Assembly: GCA_003139545.1 (NCBI GenBank)
Contig: PLJC01000022.1
Span: 44,960 to 108,959, forward strand
Source of the DNA: Actinomycetota bacterium
GTDB taxonomy: Bacteria > Actinomycetota > Thermoleophilia > Gaiellales > Gaiellaceae
Reading direction: 5' to 3'
DNA length: 64,000 bases
Shown: positions 35,844 to 44,514 of the stretch, piece by piece
Numbering within the stretch: position 1 is the first letter of the stretch
Layout: the number at the start of each line of letters is the position of its first letter
Notes under the pieces: generated by a model
Databases searched by the model: none
What the model saw: the letters and a program-made list of their open reading frames with translations, nothing else
Told to the model about the DNA's origin: nothing
Position numbers and translations under genes: made by a program

Positions 35844-35866
35844 CCCCATTGTTGGTCCCGGCCGCC

Positions 35867-36136
35867 CTATCTGCGCAGGCCGAGCTCCTTGATCAGGGCT
35901 CGATAGCCCTCGAGGTCGTGCTTCTGGAGATACGTCAGAAAGCGGCGGCGCCGGCCGACGAGCTTCAGGAGCCCGCGGCGGGAGTAGTGGTCGTGCTTGT
36001 GCGTGCGCAGATGCTCGGTCAGCTCGTTGACGCGCTGCGTGAGCATTGCGATCTGCACCTGCGGCGAGCCGGTGTCGGCCTCGCCGCGGCCGTGCTTCTT
36101 GATGATCTCCAGCTTTGCTTCCTTCGTGAGGGCCAT
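35867..36136 (-). CDS. rpsO: 30S ribosomal protein S15
   Basis: 89 aa, the standard S15 length. Contains [61 protein letters not shown] core (helix-loop-helix binding the 16S central domain). The ATG at 36134-36136 (MALTKEAK) is preceded by GGGAGG; a longer in-frame reading upstream is not part of S15. It is cotranscribed with pnp, as in most bacteria. Confidence 0.98.
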   Translation of the reverse strand: MALTKEAKLEIIKKHGRGEADTGSPQVQIAMLTQRVNELTEHLRTHKHDHYSRRGLLKLVGRRRRFLTYLQKHDLEGYRALIKELGLRR

Positions 36137-36235
36137 GGGCCTCCCTGGTAGGCGTCTCCCGAGCCTCCGCTCACCGCGCGAAGGAAGAACGCGCTGCGGC
36201 CGGGGCTGGGTCGCCAACTAGGGTAGCAATCCCGC

Positions 36236-37618
36236 ATGGTTGCTGCCATTTCCGCAGGTCACCCTGCCACCGCCGAGGCAGGTGTCGAGATCCTCGCCGA
36301 AGGCGGATCGGCGGCGGACGCCGCCGTCGCCGCCGCGCTCGCGTCCTGCGTCGCCGAGACGGTGATGACCGGGCTCCTCGGCGGCGGCCACGCCATCTAC
36401 TGGGACGCAGCCGCCGGCCGGGCGCGCAATCTCGACTGTTTCTGCGCGGTGCCCTCGGGATCGGGCGGTGAGCTCATCGGGCTCGACGTGCCCTTTGGCG
36501 AGGAGTTCGTCCACTACTCAGTCGGGGCGGCCAGCTGCGCCGTGCCCGGGGTCGCGGCCGGCCTCGGCGCGCTGTGGGAGGCGCACGGCCGCCTGCCGTG
36601 GGCGCGGCTCGTCGAGCCGGCGCTCCGGCTCGCCCGCGCCGGCGTGGAGATGCCGCCCGCGCACGCCTCGTGCCTCGCCATGCTCGAGCCCGTCATGACG
36701 ATGCGCGAGGGCGCACGCATGTACGCGCCGGGCGGCCGGCTGCTGCAGGCGGGCGACCGACTCGAGCAGCCCGGTCTCGTCGCGGCGCTCGAGTCGCTCG
36801 CCGACGAGGGCGCGGCCGGCGCGTATACCGGGACGATCGGACTCGCGCTTCTGGCCCTGTCGGACGAGCGCGGCGGGCTCGTCACCGCCGACGATCTCGC
36901 CGACTACGAGGCGCGCTGGACCGAGCCGGCGGAGGCTGCGTGGCTCGGACTGCACTTCCTCACGCGCAGCGGGCTCTCCGGCGTGCCGGAAACGCTCGAG
37001 CGGCTACCGCGGCTGCGCGGGCTCGCGCCGGCGGACCGTGTCCTCGCGCTGCTCGCGGCGCTCGACGGCACATCCGGGCCGGAGACGCACACGACGAACC
37101 TCGTCGCCGTCGACCACGACGGCAACGCGTGCGTCCTTACCACGAGCCTCGGGCTCGGCTCGGGCGATTGGCTGCCCGACCTCGACCTGCACCTGAACAG
37201 CATGCTCGGCGAGGTCGACCTGCTCGTCGGCGCCCTCGAGCCAGGCGAGCGCATGCAGAGCATGATGGCGCCGAGCGTCGTGCTCGACGACCGCGGGCTC
37301 GCGCTCGCGATCGGCGCGGCCGGCGGCACGCGACTGCGTACGGCACTCGTCGGCGTCACCGCGGGCATCCTCGACGAAGGGCTCACCCCGCAAGAGGCGG
37401 TGGAACGGCCGCGCGCGCATCCCGCTCCGGGTGTCGTCAATGCCGAGCCGGGCGTGGACGAGGACGCACTTGCACAGCTGGAGTCGTCGGGCCTGCGCGT
37501 TCGGCGCTGGCCCGCGCTGCACCACTACTTCGGCGGCGTCAGCGGAATCGGGCGGCGAGGCGCGGCGGCCGACCCCCGACGGAGCGGTGTCGCGCTTTCG
37601 GTTCGAGAGCGAGCCTGA
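36236..37618 (+). CDS. Gamma-glutamyltransferase-like N-terminal nucleophile hydrolase
   Basis: 460 aa, shorter than typical GGT (about 580). The N-terminal part has AGHPATAEAGVEILAEGGSAADAAVAAAL, and the processing/nucleophile region is THTTNLVAVDHDGNACVLTTSLG, where a Thr would become the N-terminal nucleophile after self-cleavage. Downstream, SMMAPSVVLDDRGLALAIGAAGGTRL is the conserved GG-oxyanion segment. No signal peptide, so it is probably cytoplasmic. ATG start; divergent from rpsO with a TAGGGT box 11 bases before it. Its last 80 bases overlap a convergent zinc-ribbon gene. Confidence 0.85.
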   Translation: MVAAISAGHPATAEAGVEILAEGGSAADAAVAAALASCVAETVMTGLLGGGHAIYWDAAAGRARNLDCFCAVPSGSGGELIGLDVPFGEEFVHYSVGAASCAVPGVAAGLGALWEAHGRLPWARLVEPALRLARAGVEMPPAHASCLAMLEPVMTMREGARMYAPGGRLLQAGDRLEQPGLVAALESLADEGAAGAYTGTIGLALLALSDERGGLVTADDLADYEARWTEPAEAAWLGLHFLTRSGLSGVPETLERLPRLRGLAPADRVLALLAALDGTSGPETHTTNLVAVDHDGNACVLTTSLGLGSGDWLPDLDLHLNSMLGEVDLLVGALEPGERMQSMMAPSVVLDDRGLALAIGAAGGTRLRTALVGVTAGILDEGLTPQEAVERPRAHPAPGVVNAEPGVDEDALAQLESSGLRVRRWPALHHYFGGVSGIGRRGAAADPRRSGVALSVRERA

Positions 37619-37763
37619 CCGGGATCCACCCGACGTACCCGCACACGGGGCAGCCCGGATTCATCTCGCTCGTCCCGCCGATGGTGGGCTTCGCGTACAC
37701 GGCGCCGCATTCGAGGCAGCGCACGCTGGCGAGCACCGCCAGCCGGTTGGACGTGGAGTTCAT
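37539..37763 (-). CDS. Small zinc-ribbon protein
   Basis: 74 aa from the ATG at 37761-37763 (an ATG 12 bases upstream and a GTG at 37736 are alternatives). Two CxxC pairs, CLECG and CPVCGYVGW, make a zinc ribbon; between them lies YAKPTIGGTSEMNPG. It resembles short actinobacterial rubredoxin/zinc-ribbon orphans of unknown role. The C-terminal Arg-rich third overlaps the gamma-glutamyltransferase gene on the other strand by 80 bases. It lies directly downstream of ribF. Confidence 0.65.
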   Translation of the reverse strand: MNSTSNRLAVLASVRCLECGAVYAKPTIGGTSEMNPGCPVCGYVGWIPVRLALEPKARHRSVGGRPPRLAARFR

Positions 37764-37805
37764 AGCGGCTTCCATACCGAGGAAGATGCCGGCCGCCGGA
37801 AAAAC

Positions 37806-38672
37806 TCACGCTGGGCGTCGGGCCTCGCGCGTGCGGCGAACGTCGCCGGCGATCGCCTCCACGAGCTCCGCCTCCGACTCGAAGGCCGCCTCGTCGCGCA
37901 GCCGCTCCCAGAGCTCGACCACGAGCCGGCCGCCGTACAGGTCGCCCTCGTAGTCGAGGAGATATGCCTCGACGCGCCGATCCGTGCCGCCGAAGTGCGG
38001 GTTCGTCCCGATCGACACGGCGGTCCGGCGGTCGAGCGCGGCACCGGCGTAGATGCCGAGCGCCGGGACGAGCAAGCCGGGCGCGACGTCGAGGTTCGCG
38101 GTCGGGAACCCGAGACCGGCTCCGCGATGCGCGCCGTGCACGACCGTTCCCTCCACCTCGGCAGGCCGGCCGAGCAGCTGCGCCGCCTGCCCCACTTCGC
38201 CCGCCGCCAACAGACGGCGGATGTGACTCGACGACACGTTGTCGACGATCGGCACGCGGCGGACGTCGAAGCCCATGCGCTCCAGGAGCGCGAGGTCGCC
38301 CGAGCGGCCGCTCCCGAAGCGGAAGCCGTCACCGGCGGCAACGACCTCCGCGCCCGCCGCGCGGAGGATCGATTCGGCGAACTCCTCCGCCGGCAGCTCG
38401 GCGAGCCCCGGGTCGAACCGGCACACGAGCACGTCTTCGATGCCGAGCTCTGCGAAGAGCTCGATCCGCCGCTCGAGCGACGTGAGGAGCTCGACCGGCT
38501 CGCCGAAGACGGTGCGCGGATGCGGATCGAAGGTGACCACCGCCGGCCGCAGCCCGGACGCGGTCGCCGCCTCGAGCACGCGGGCGTGACCGCGGTGGAC
38601 GCCGTCGAACGTGCCGACCGCGACCGCGCGGCGCGCCGGCTCGAGCTCCTCTGGGCGGTGCGCGACGTTCAC
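37806..38672 (-). CDS. ribF: Bifunctional riboflavin kinase/FAD synthetase
   Basis: 288 aa. The N-terminal FMN adenylyltransferase domain has VGTFDGVHRGH and VTFDPHPRTVFG, and SSSHIRRLLAAGE closes its active site. The C-terminal flavokinase domain shows HRGAGLGFPTANL and LYGGRLVVELWERLRDE. Makes FMN and FAD. The GTG at 38670-38672 overlaps the truB stop as GTGA; truB-ribF pairing is typical. Confidence 0.96.
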   Translation of the reverse strand: MNVAHRPEELEPARRAVAVGTFDGVHRGHARVLEAATASGLRPAVVTFDPHPRTVFGEPVELLTSLERRIELFAELGIEDVLVCRFDPGLAELPAEEFAESILRAAGAEVVAAGDGFRFGSGRSGDLALLERMGFDVRRVPIVDNVSSSHIRRLLAAGEVGQAAQLLGRPAEVEGTVVHGAHRGAGLGFPTANLDVAPGLLVPALGIYAGAALDRRTAVSIGTNPHFGGTDRRVEAYLLDYEGDLYGGRLVVELWERLRDEAAFESEAELVEAIAGDVRRTREARRPA

Positions 38673-39328
38673 AGCGCGGCGAGCACCTCCTCCTCGCTCA
38701 TGAGCCTGCTCGGCTCGAAGGCCTCCGGCGGAACAGCATCCTCGACCGAGAACGGCCCCACCTCGGTCCGGCGGAGTGTGCGGCAATGCCCGCCAAGCGC
38801 GTCTGCGATGGCGCGGATGTACGTTCCGGAGCTGACGCGGAGATCGATCGTCACCGTCGTCTCGTCGCGCTCGACGACGTCGAGGGCATGCACGATCGAA
38901 CGCCGCAGCGGCATTTCGACTTCCACTCCGCGCCTGTGCAGCTTGTACGCACGTTCGCCGCCGATCTTCACGGCGGACGCGGCCGGCACGGGCAGCTCGA
39001 TCTCGCCGCGCAGACGCTCGACGTCGAGCACCGCCGGCGGGTCGTGCCGTTCGACCACCTCTCCCTCGGGATCGCCGGTCGTCGTCGTGGCAGTCAGGTC
39101 GATCGTCGTCAGGTAGCGCTTGTCGAGCCCGACGAGGTGCGGCGCGAGCTTCGTCGCGCGTCCGGACAGCAGCAGGAGCAGCCCGGTTGCGAACGGGTCG
39201 AGCGTGCCCGCGTGCCCCGTGCGCGCTCCGGTGACGCGGCGGATCTGCGCGACGATCGCGAACGACGACGGGCCGGCGGGCTTGTCGACGAGCGCGACGC
39301 CTGCAGGCTCAAGCGCTCGCGCGGGCAC
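38669..39328 (-). CDS. truB: tRNA pseudouridine(55) synthase
   Basis: 219 aa, short form lacking the C-terminal PUA domain. Catalytic Asp44 lies in HAGTLDPFATGLLL; other landmarks are KPAGPSSF, DLTATTTTGDPEG and SSGTYIRAIADALG. The GTG at 39326-39328 gives the expected N-terminus just before VALVDKPAG and overlaps the nrnA end by 20 bases; an in-frame extension is antisense-like and not conserved. Confidence 0.94.
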   Translation of the reverse strand: MPARALEPAGVALVDKPAGPSSFAIVAQIRRVTGARTGHAGTLDPFATGLLLLLSGRATKLAPHLVGLDKRYLTTIDLTATTTTGDPEGEVVERHDPPAVLDVERLRGEIELPVPAASAVKIGGERAYKLHRRGVEVEMPLRRSIVHALDVVERDETTVTIDLRVSSGTYIRAIADALGGHCRTLRRTEVGPFSVEDAVPPEAFEPSRLMSEEEVLAAL

Positions 39329-40316
39329 GTTGCTCCACGAACCCGTCGCGGATGATCGCGGTGATCTCGTCGATGGATGCATCGCTCGAGAAGCCTGCGG
39401 CCTGGCGATGACCGCCTCCGCCGAAGCGTCGCGCGATCGCCGACACGTCGAGCTCGTCGACACTCGAGCGCAGCGAGACGCGCCGCGTCGGCCGGTCCGC
39501 GCCCGGCGGCTCGCGGATGAGGACGGCGAGCTCCGAGCCCTCGACGGCGCGGAGGTAGTCGATGATCCCTTCCGAGTAGGCCGCGACAGCGCCGACCTCC
39601 GTGAAATCGCTCTGCAGCAGCACGGAGACGATGATGCGACCGCCCTCGAGGACCTGCGCGCGATCGAGAGCGCGTGCGAGCAGCTTCAGCTTCGCGAACT
39701 CGACCGACTCGTACACCTGCTGGAAGACCGCGTGCACGTCGGCGCCGGCCTCGACGAGCTCCGCGGCGAGGCGCAGTGCCTTCGGCGTCGTGTTCGTGTA
39801 CTGAAAGCGGCCGGTGTCGGTGACGAGCGCGATGTACAGCGGCTCGGCGATGTCGGAGGTGATCTCGACACCGAGCTCGCGGAAGACGTCGCGCATGACC
39901 TCGCCCGTCGACGACGCCTGCGCGACGATGAGGTTCACGTCGCCGAAGCGCGAGTTGTCGTGGTGATGGTCGATGTCGAGCTTGAGCTTCGCGGCCAGGA
40001 GCGGCTCGGGGTCGGGGCCGATGCGATCCGCCTTCGCGCAGTCGACGGCGACGAGCACCCGCCCGGAGATGTCGGCCGGAACTTCGCGCGTCAGGTCGTC
40101 GAGCGGCATGAACCCGTACTCGCGCGGGATGGGCGAGTCGCCGCTGAGATACATGACGGCGTCCTTGCCGAGCTGTCTGAGTGCGAGCGTCGTCGCGAGC
40201 AGCGAGCCGAGGGAGTCGCCATCCGGGTTCTCGTGGCTGACCACGACAAAGCGGTCGTTCGCGCGAAGCGCGTCGACCACGGCCTGCAGGTCACTCGTCG
40301 TTTGGGGCGAGCTCAT
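39309..40316 (-). CDS. nrnA: DHH-family nanoRNase/pAp phosphatase
   Basis: 335 aa. DHH domain with SHENPDGDSLGS (residues 27-38) and DIDHHHDN, linker, and DHHA1 domain ending RFGGGGHRQAAGF. These enzymes degrade oligoribonucleotides of a few bases and dephosphorylate pAp. ATG start, inside the end of rbfA (26-base overlap). rbfA-nrnA-truB-ribF is the normal order in Gram-positive bacteria. Confidence 0.93.
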   Translation of the reverse strand: MSSPQTTSDLQAVVDALRANDRFVVVSHENPDGDSLGSLLATTLALRQLGKDAVMYLSGDSPIPREYGFMPLDDLTREVPADISGRVLVAVDCAKADRIGPDPEPLLAAKLKLDIDHHHDNSRFGDVNLIVAQASSTGEVMRDVFRELGVEITSDIAEPLYIALVTDTGRFQYTNTTPKALRLAAELVEAGADVHAVFQQVYESVEFAKLKLLARALDRAQVLEGGRIIVSVLLQSDFTEVGAVAAYSEGIIDYLRAVEGSELAVLIREPPGADRPTRRVSLRSSVDELDVSAIARRFGGGGHRQAAGFSSDASIDEITAIIRDGFVEQRARASA

Positions 40317-40635
40317 CGATGAGGTGGGTCATGCGCACGCCGCGCTCGACCGTCGGATCGTACTCGAAGGTCAGTTGAGGGGTTCGTTTCATTCTCAGTT
40401 CCCGCGCCAGCCGTCCCTGGAGCAGCCCATGGGCGGCGGCCAGCCCCTGGAGGGAGGCCTGCCGCTTGCGGGGAGAGCCGAAGACGCTCACGAACACGGT
40501 CGCCTGCCGGAGGTCCGAGGTCGTGTCGACTCCCGTCACCGTCACGAGGCCGATGCGGGGATCTTTCAGTTCGAGGAGCGCTTCGGCCAGCACCTGCCGC
40601 ACCGACTCGTTCACCCTGCGCATTCGGTCGGGCAT
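40291..40635 (-). CDS. rbfA: 30S ribosome-binding factor A
   Basis: 114 aa KH-like protein assisting late 30S maturation. RVNESVRQVLAEALLELKDPRIGLVTVTGVDTTSDLRQATVFVSVFG is the conserved part. ATG start; lies six bases from the chrA stop. Normal length. Confidence 0.94.
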   Translation of the reverse strand: MPDRMRRVNESVRQVLAEALLELKDPRIGLVTVTGVDTTSDLRQATVFVSVFGSPRKRQASLQGLAAAHGLLQGRLARELRMKRTPQLTFEYDPTVERGVRMTHLIDELAPNDE

Positions 40636-40641
40636 GACGCC

Positions 40642-41766
40642 TTAGTGTCGCAGGGGCGCGCCTGCGAGTGCGGCGATGACGCCCGCAGCTCCGGCGAGGA
40701 GCAGCGTGAGGACGATGCTGCGCCGTAGCAGGAGGAGGACGACGGCAGCCGCGGCGAGGACACCGAACTGCCAGTTCTCGTGCAGTGCACGGGCCAGCGG
40801 CACGGCCGCCCCGACGATCGCGCCGATCGCGGCCGGGCCGGCTCCGTCGAGAAAAGCGCGCGCCCGAACATCCCTGCGGATGCGGTCGAAGCGGTCGCCG
40901 CCGACGAGGACGAAGGCGAACGAGGGCGTGAAGGCGACGAGCGCGGCGAGGAGGGCGCCGCCGATGCCCCGCGCTGCGTAGCCGACAACGGCGACGGTCT
41001 GGACGACGGGGCCCGGTGTGACTTGACCGAGGGCGACGGCGTTCAGGAACTGCGCCGCCGTCATCCAGTGGTAGTGCGCGACCGCATCGGCCTGCATGAG
41101 CGGGACGATGACGAAGCCGCCGCCGTAGGACAGCGCGCCCACCTTGAAGGCGACCCAGACGAGCGCAAGCACGCCGCCTGCGGGCGCGGCCGCGAAGAGC
41201 GGCACGAACGCCGCTGTTCCGCCGCGCTGGATGAGCAGCTCGACCGCGCCGCAGACGAGAAGCACCAGGACGACCCATGCACCGACGAGCGTGGCCGCCG
41301 CCCCGCCGGCGACGGCGTAGGCGATCCAGCGGAGGCGGCCCATAGAGGCGACGCGCGCCCAGCTGCCCGGAACGAGCGAAGCGCCGGCGCGCACGGCCAC
41401 TGCGGCGACGGCCGCTCCGGCTCCTGCTCCGGCGCCGAGCACCCAGCGCGGCGGCGCCGAGCCGAGGAACACGGCCGCGAGGCCGATGATGAGCGCGAGC
41501 CCCGGGACGATGAACGCGGCGCCGCCGACGAGGCCGCCAAGGCGTCCACGCAGCCGCCAGGCGCAGTAGATCGCGAGCTGCGTGGAGGCGGGACCGGGAA
41601 GCAGGTTGCACGCGGCGATCGCGTCCTCGAAGTCCTGCTCCGTCAGCCAACCGCGCCTGCGCACGCAGAGGTCTCGGAGCAGCACGATGTGCGTCGGCGG
41701 CCCACCGAAGCCGATGGACCCGATGCGTCCCCACTCGCGGACGATCGTTGTGAGCGAGACGCGCAT
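40642..41766 (-). CDS. chrA: Chromate transporter (ChrA, bidomain CHR family)
   Basis: 374 aa membrane protein with two homologous CHR halves. The first half has GFGGPPTHIVLLRD and NLLPGPASTQLAI, the second SYGGGFVIVPLMQ and LGQVTPGPVVQT. These are signature motifs of the family, which exports chromate with proton coupling. About ten membrane segments. ATG at 41764-41766, just after the DUF503 stop. It interrupts the normal infB-DUF503-rbfA order and is probably a recruited gene in the translation operon. Confidence 0.9.
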   Translation of the reverse strand: MRVSLTTIVREWGRIGSIGFGGPPTHIVLLRDLCVRRRGWLTEQDFEDAIAACNLLPGPASTQLAIYCAWRLRGRLGGLVGGAAFIVPGLALIIGLAAVFLGSAPPRWVLGAGAGAGAAVAAVAVRAGASLVPGSWARVASMGRLRWIAYAVAGGAAATLVGAWVVLVLLVCGAVELLIQRGGTAAFVPLFAAAPAGGVLALVWVAFKVGALSYGGGFVIVPLMQADAVAHYHWMTAAQFLNAVALGQVTPGPVVQTVAVVGYAARGIGGALLAALVAFTPSFAFVLVGGDRFDRIRRDVRARAFLDGAGPAAIGAIVGAAVPLARALHENWQFGVLAAAAVVLLLLRRSIVLTLLLAGAAGVIAALAGAPLRH

Positions 41767-41770
41767 CGGC

Positions 41771-42070
41771 TTAGTCGTCCGGGTCGACGACGAGACGCTC
41801 GGCGAGTGCGACCTCCCACTCCTGTCCGCGCAGCCACCGCTCGGCCTCGTCGAGCAGCCGCTCGACCTCGCCGCTCTCCCTCGCGACACAAGCGACGGTG
41901 ATGCGCGCGCGCTGCCACACGTCGTGGTGGTCGACCTCCGCGACGGAGGCCCCAACGCGGCGCTGCAGCTGCGCCTTCGCGGAGCGGAGGTGGTTCCGCT
42001 TCTCCTTCAGCGAGTGCGACTCGGGGAACTGCAGCTCACACGTGAGAACGCCGACGAAGCCGCTGGCCAC
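41771..42070 (-). CDS. ylxP: DUF503 (YlxP-like) protein
   Basis: 99 aa. Contains the conserved TCELQFPESHSLKEKRNHLRSAKAQLQRR segment and EVDHHDVWQRARITVACVARES. Homologues next to rbfA promote ribosome maturation in some actinobacteria and firmicutes. GTG at 42068-42070 gives the family N-terminus; upstream in-frame sequence is intergenic hairpin material. Confidence 0.85.
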   Translation of the reverse strand: MASGFVGVLTCELQFPESHSLKEKRNHLRSAKAQLQRRVGASVAEVDHHDVWQRARITVACVARESGEVERLLDEAERWLRGQEWEVALAERLVVDPDD

Positions 42071-42100
42071 CGCGTGATTTAACCATCGCGCCAGCAGCCG

Positions 42101-42252
42101 CCACACAAGGCCGGAGCTAACGCGAAGCGTTAGTGGAGGCCGCACCCGCGTGTGGGGACGGCGCAGCCGCCACCGCGCGCGCAGAACGAGGCCGTCGCTC
42201 ACACTCATAAGAGGATGCGGGCTTCGCCCGCTTCCGCTCCCGCGAAGCGGGA
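42101..42252. repeat. Hairpin cluster between infB and ylxP
   Basis: Three short perfect hairpins with GAA or TTC triloops: CTAACGC-GAA-GCGTTAG (42117-42133), GCGGGC-TTC-GCCCGC (42217-42231) and TCCCGC-GAA-GCGGGA (42238-42252). The first is enclosed by CCACAC (42101) and GTGTGG (42150). With the infB hairpin at 42261 this fills the 217-base gap. No T-tracts. Possible roles are RNA processing or decay barriers; nothing else is visible in the gap. Confidence 0.65.
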
Positions 42253-42260
42253 ACCTTCAC

Positions 42261-42289
42261 AAGGCGAAAGCGCGCAGCACTTTCGCCTT
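42261..42289 (-). terminator. Hairpin at the infB stop codon
   Basis: Perfect 10-bp stem AAGGCGAAAG/CTTTCGCCTT with a nine-base loop. The first arm overlaps the infB TAA stop codon. No U-run follows on the minus strand, so it may be a processing or stability element instead of a strict terminator. Confidence 0.5.
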
Positions 42290-44267
42290 AAGAGGCGGCG
42301 GCGGAAGGAGCTTCGTCGAGCGAGGTGCGCTCGACAGAACGCGTCTCGAATGCTTCGAGCACGTCGCCTTCCTTTACGTCGTTGAAGCCGTCGAGGAGGA
42401 TGCCGCACTCGAAACCCTCCGCCACCTCGCGCGCGTCGTCCTTGAACCGCTTCAGCGCACCGATGGTGGTCGTGTAGATGACGGTGCCGTCGCGGATGAC
42501 GCGCACGTCCGCGTTCCTGCGCACGACGCCGTGCGTGACCATGCAGCCGGCGATCGTTCCCAGGCGCGACACCTTGAACAGCGCCCGCACCTCGGCCTCG
42601 CCGATCGTCTCCTCGGTCTTGACCGCGGCGAGCTTGCCGACGAGCGCACGTTCGATGTCGTCAGTGAGCTGGTAGATGACGTTGTAGCTGCGGATCTCGA
42701 CGCCTTCGCGCAGCGCGAGCTCGCGCGCTTCCGCGTTCGGCCGCACGTTGAAGCCGACGATGAGTGCGTCGGACGCGGACGCGAGCATGATGTCGTTCTG
42801 CGTGATCGCGCCGACGCCCTGGTGGATCACGTTCAGCCGCACCTCGGAATGCTCGAACTTCGAGAGCTCGGAGACGACAGCCTCGACGGAGCCGACGACG
42901 TCGCCCTTGACGACGAGGTTCAGGTCGGCGACCTCGCCGGTCTGCATCTGCTCGAACAAGTTCTCCAGCGACACGCCGCTCGTGCGCTGCGTCGCGAGCT
43001 GCTCGCGACGGAGCCGCTCCGCGCGCCGCGTCGCCAGCTCGCGCGCGAGCCTGTCGTTCTCGACGACGCGTCCGAGCTCGCCTGCGGGCGGCGGCTTGTC
43101 GAAGCCGAGGATCTCCACCGGCTCGCCGGGGAGCGCCTTCTGAATCTTTTCGCCCTTGTAGTTGAAGAGCGCCTTCACACGGCCGTGCGCGTCTCCGGCC
43201 ACGATCGCGTCACCGACGATCAGCGTCCCGCGGTGGATGAGCATCGTCGCCACCGGGCCGCGGCCGACGTCGAGGCGCGACTCGATGATCGGGCCGGACG
43301 CCTCCGTGTTCGGGTTCGCCTTCGGATCGAGCTCGAGATCGGCGACGAGCAAGATCTTCTCGAGCAGCGTGTCGAGACCAACCTGCGTCTTCGCCGACAC
43401 CTCTGCGAACTGCGTCGTCCCGCCCCAGTCCTCCGGCTGCAGCCCTTCCTGGGCGAGCTCGGCCTTGACGCGGTCGATGTTCGAGCCGGGCAGGTCGATC
43501 TTGTTGATCGCGACGACGATCGGCACGTCCGCAGCGCGTGCGTGCGAGATGGACTCCTTCGTCTGCGGCATGACGCCGTCGTCGGCTGCGACGACGAGAA
43601 CGGCGATGTCCGTCACCTTCGCGCCGCGGGCGCGCATGGCGGTGAAGGCCTCGTGGCCCGGCGTGTCGAGGAACGTGACCTTCCGGCCGTCGACGTTGAC
43701 CTGGTAGGCGCCGATGTGCTGCGTGATGCCGCCCGCCTCGGTCGCGACGACCTTCGCGTTGCGGATCGCGTCGAGCAGCGTCGTCTTGCCGTGGTCGACG
43801 TGGCCCATGATCGTGACGACCGGCGGACGCGTGACGAGCGCCTCTTCGGGATCGTCGTACGTCTCCGGCTCGTCGCCCTCCTCGTCGGAGGCGTGCTTGA
43901 TCTGCACCTCGCGCTTGAGCTCGGAGCCGATCAGTTCCACCTCTTCGTCGGTGAGCGACTGCGTCGCCGTGCGCATCTGGCCGAGGGCCATGAGAATCTT
44001 GATCAGCTCCGGCATCGGGACGCCGAGCGCCTGCGAGAAGTCGCGGACGGTGACACCGGACTCGACGGTGACGGGCCCGGTCGGCTGGACCGGAGGCGTC
44101 GTGCGCGGCTCGCGCGGCGGCCCTTCGTTGCGGCCGCGCGACTGGCGGCCGTCCGCGCGCGGCCGGGCAGCCAGGTTGTCGATGACGACGCGCCGGCGCC
44201 GGCCCGCGGCTCCGCCGCCGCCGCGAGGGCGGAGCGGGCGGTTCGGCCTGTTCCCTCCGTTAGGCAT
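42288..44267 (-). CDS. infB: Translation initiation factor IF-2
   Basis: 659 aa GTPase delivering initiator tRNA. A short Arg/Gly/Pro-rich N-terminus (1-60) precedes the IF2_N domain ([24 protein letters not shown]), then the G domain: GHVDHGKT (about 153-160), DTPGHEAF and NKID. Domains II-IV follow in full. The short N-terminal region contrasts with the very long ones of streptomycetes. The ATG at 44265-44267 overlaps the ylxR stop by eight bases; longer in-frame extension is ylxR antiphase. Confidence 0.97.
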   Translation of the reverse strand: MPNGGNRPNRPLRPRGGGGAAGRRRRVVIDNLAARPRADGRQSRGRNEGPPREPRTTPPVQPTGPVTVESGVTVRDFSQALGVPMPELIKILMALGQMRTATQSLTDEEVELIGSELKREVQIKHASDEEGDEPETYDDPEEALVTRPPVVTIMGHVDHGKTTLLDAIRNAKVVATEAGGITQHIGAYQVNVDGRKVTFLDTPGHEAFTAMRARGAKVTDIAVLVVAADDGVMPQTKESISHARAADVPIVVAINKIDLPGSNIDRVKAELAQEGLQPEDWGGTTQFAEVSAKTQVGLDTLLEKILLVADLELDPKANPNTEASGPIIESRLDVGRGPVATMLIHRGTLIVGDAIVAGDAHGRVKALFNYKGEKIQKALPGEPVEILGFDKPPPAGELGRVVENDRLARELATRRAERLRREQLATQRTSGVSLENLFEQMQTGEVADLNLVVKGDVVGSVEAVVSELSKFEHSEVRLNVIHQGVGAITQNDIMLASASDALIVGFNVRPNAEARELALREGVEIRSYNVIYQLTDDIERALVGKLAAVKTEETIGEAEVRALFKVSRLGTIAGCMVTHGVVRRNADVRVIRDGTVIYTTTIGALKRFKDDAREVAEGFECGILLDGFNDVKEGDVLEAFETRSVERTSLDEAPSAAAS

Positions 44268-44514
44268 ACGCCGGTCCAGTGTAGATGCGGGCAAGCGCGG
44301 GATCGATCCTGACCGGGGTGTGCAGCGTGCGGTCGAAGCCCCGCTGGGCGGTCGCACGCTCGAAGCAGGCGAGCCTCCGGCACGTGTATGCGCCGCGGCC
44401 CGGTGCGGCGGCGGGACCGCGCACGAGCTCCCCGTCGACGGCGACGAAGCGGATGAGCTCACGCTGCGGTGAGCGCCGGCCGCAGCCGGCGCACCGCCTG
44501 AGCGGAACTGCCAT
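44260..44514 (-). CDS. ylxR: YlxR family RNA-binding protein (DUF448)
   Basis: 84 aa. Begins [19 protein letters not shown] and contains [16 protein letters not shown], the conserved DUF448 pattern of basic residues with conserved cysteines. Always found between nusA and infB; Clostridium homologue binds RNase P RNA. The start shares bases with the nusA TAA stop (TAATG). Confidence 0.9.
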   Translation of the reverse strand: MAVPLRRCAGCGRRSPQRELIRFVAVDGELVRGPAAAPGRGAYTCRRLACFERATAQRGFDRTLHTPVRIDPALARIYTGPAYA

